Of a stretch of DNA of 54,891 nucleotides, positions 54,039-54,891 are shown in pieces. The notes under the pieces were generated by a model. The model was not told where the DNA came from and did not search any database. It saw only the letters and a list, made by a program, of their open reading frames with translations. The stretch's first letter is position 1, and each line of letters starts with the position of its first letter. Origin of the DNA: Plebeiibacterium marinum (GTDB taxonomy: Bacteria > Bacteroidota > Bacteroidia > Bacteroidales > Marinilabiliaceae); contig NZ_JAPDPI010000035.1 of assembly GCF_026013615.1 (NCBI RefSeq), positions 1 through 54,891 of the forward strand, given 5' to 3'. Made by a program: the position numbers and the translations under genes.

Positions 54039-54284
54039 CTACAATCCGTATTTTAACTTTACCTCTTTCATAACTTCTTCATGAGGTATTGTTTCTCCAC
54101 GGTCTGACTGCTCTATTGATTCATCAATAGATTGTTGTACAGACAAGGGTAATTCGTCCCACCAATCGGCTTCCTTTTCTTGTGAAAGCAAACTGCTGAC
54201 TTTATCAAGTAATGACAGACGGTCTGTGTTTAATATCAACTGTACTAATTCCAGTTTTTTAGCCTGTAAGTTCATAACTTTCAT
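54039..54284 (-). CDS. Antitoxin of the RelE/ParE pair
   Basis: An 81-residue antitoxin-like protein, or 78 from the second ATG at 54275. It is helical and acidic, with an N-terminal dimerising/DNA-contact helix (AKKLELVQLILNTDR) and a C-terminal region (DESIEQSDRGETIPHEEVMKEVKLKYGL) that probably wraps the toxin. The motif RGETIPHEEVM is common in antitoxins of this group. No other DNA-binding motif is visible. It precedes its toxin directly. Confidence 0.82.
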   Translation of the reverse strand: MKVMNLQAKKLELVQLILNTDRLSLLDKVSSLLSQEKEADWWDELPLSVQQSIDESIEQSDRGETIPHEEVMKEVKLKYGL

Positions 54285-54439
54285 TGTTTTTATCCTTTAC
54301 AAAGTTAACGATTAATATTCAGTTTTTGTTTCTATTTTAACGAATGATATTTATTCACATCCATACTAACAAAGCGTTGTATACGGTATAAATAGTTGTT
54401 CCTTATTTGCATTAAAACGTAGTTTCAAAGTTTATCTAA

Positions 54440-54468
54440 ACCTAACAGGTTTCAAAAAACTGTTAGGT
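54440..54468. repeat. Short inverted repeat of the Bacteroidota ACCTAACAG type
   Basis: ACCTAACAG (54440-54448) and CTGTTAGGT (54460-54468) form a perfect nine-base stem with an A-rich loop. This type of hairpin is common in Bacteroidota intergenic DNA. No gene ends nearby, so it may be an inserted small repeat. Confidence 0.55.
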
Positions 54469-54518
54469 CTGCTGACAATATGTGTTGAATGTCAGTAATC
54501 CTTTATTTTTTTAAATAA

Positions 54519-54749
54519 ATAAGAGCTGCAAAAAATGGCGCAGCTTTTTTACGTTACCATCTGATTTTAAATTATGACAGTAGAATTTCTACTGAAGTTA
54601 CCATTGAAGACAAAACAGCCTTGGAGCAAATGCGACTGATACAACAGATTTGCAATGATAACAAGTAAGCCATTTTTAAACTGATTGATAAAATGCTTAT
54701 CAATAAAAAATTCAAAGACTTCTTTAATAAAAATATTGCAGCGCTGTAA
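54519..54749 (+). pseudogene. Degenerate coding remnant with an in-frame stop
   Basis: In one frame 77 codons run from just after a stop to the TAA at 54747-54749, interrupted by one TAA at 54666-54668. The conceptual peptide has protein-like segments on both sides of that stop: TEVTIEDKTALEQMRLIQQI before it and IFKLIDKMLINKKFKDFF after it. No start codon suits it. It may be the C-terminal end of a lost gene, conceivably a transposase, but I cannot name the family. A weak hairpin (AGCTGC/GCAGCT, 54524-54545) with six T lies at its start. Confidence 0.35.
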
Positions 54750-54768
54750 TCAGTTTACATACTACCGC

Positions 54769-54810
54769 ATAAAACAAAAGCCGCACTCTAAAATGCGGCT
54801 TTTGTTTTAT
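54769..54810. terminator. Bidirectional intrinsic terminator
   Basis: ATAAAACAAAAGCCGCA (54769-54785) and its exact complement (54794-54810) form a perfect 17-base stem with an eight-base loop; the outer arms give T runs on both strands. It probably ends a leftward transcript from beyond the window's right edge. Confidence 0.8.
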
Positions 54811-54869
54811 TTACAGGCCAGAGGCCTTGGTTAATACGACATAGCGAGACGCTATGCCGAGCCGTTTTC

Positions 54870-54891
54870 TTACTTAATCGCTACGATCAGC
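54870..54891 (-). CDS. Possible 3' end of a gene running off the right edge
   Basis: On the minus strand the last bases read as six codons, LIVAIK, followed by TAA at 54870-54872. The position 60 bases before a strong terminator supports this, but a six-codon tail cannot be assigned to any family. An overlapping frame (ADRSD, then stop) is the alternative. Confidence 0.25.

Overview
The window is AT-rich chromosomal DNA from a member of the Bacteroidota, most likely a free-living or marine lineage of the Marinilabiliales/Bacteroidales type. The evidence is TAnnTTTG-type -7 promoter boxes, SusC/TonB-style outer-membrane barrels, DUF4292, VIT/VWA, WG-repeat and LytTR genes, a Bacteroidota-type YbeY motif (GYKDK), and almost no Shine-Dalgarno sequences. 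There are no rRNA or tRNA genes and no prophage.

Layout. 0.1-3.5 kb: end of a surface-polysaccharide region (GT4 glycosyltransferase, remnant of a GT90 glycosyltransferase), then a U32 peptidase-family protein and a DUF2797 protein. 3.6-8.4 kb: mainly leftward genes (degenerate EEP-like lipoprotein, CDF transporter, rhodanese, hemW, Rrf2 regulator, rpiB) with one rightward vanZ-like gene. 8.45-8.90 kb: a gene-free AT-rich gap where gene direction and GC skew both switch, read here as a candidate replication origin. Three parS-like ParB sites lie around it (6.9, 19.9 and 20.1 kb). 8.9-23.4 kb: an unbroken rightward block (nadA, response regulator, ruvB, flippase, dut, TPR lipoprotein, DUF4292, EnvC-like, RsbW-like kinase, ybeY, mnmG, ade, uvrC). 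23.4-27.2 kb: lplA, dtd, L,D-transpeptidase, Lrp-type regulator.

27.4-30.0 kb holds the most unusual gene: an 882-residue single-chain fusion of two tyrosine phenol-lyase/tryptophanase domains. The C-terminal half keeps the PLP lysine and substrate-binding arginines but has lost the catalytic tyrosine that in normal enzymes comes from the neighbouring subunit. The N-terminal half has lost the lysine and arginines but keeps that tyrosine. The chain looks like a built-in dimer with a single composite active site.

30.1-31.4 kb: four copies of a ~215-bp inverted-repeat-ended element flank a DUF559 nuclease-like gene. 31.4-45 kb: SIMPL and VIT/VWA proteins, patatin phospholipase, a sensor kinase facing a large outer-membrane barrel, a LytS/LytR-type two-component pair, a solitary MotA/TolQ-like protein and a lipoprotein. 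44.1-47.9 kb: late cobalamin synthesis (cobD-like aminotransferase-family enzyme, cobQ, cbiB) with a cobalamin riboswitch between cbiB and cobQ. 48.1-52.3 kb: an ECF sigma factor, a probable anti-sigma protein and two related outer-membrane barrels, one carrying WG repeats. 52.3-54.9 kb: MFS transporter, RelE/ParE toxin-antitoxin pair, then degenerate sequence with strong hairpins.

Gene identities rest on motifs read by eye; no database search or alignment program was run.
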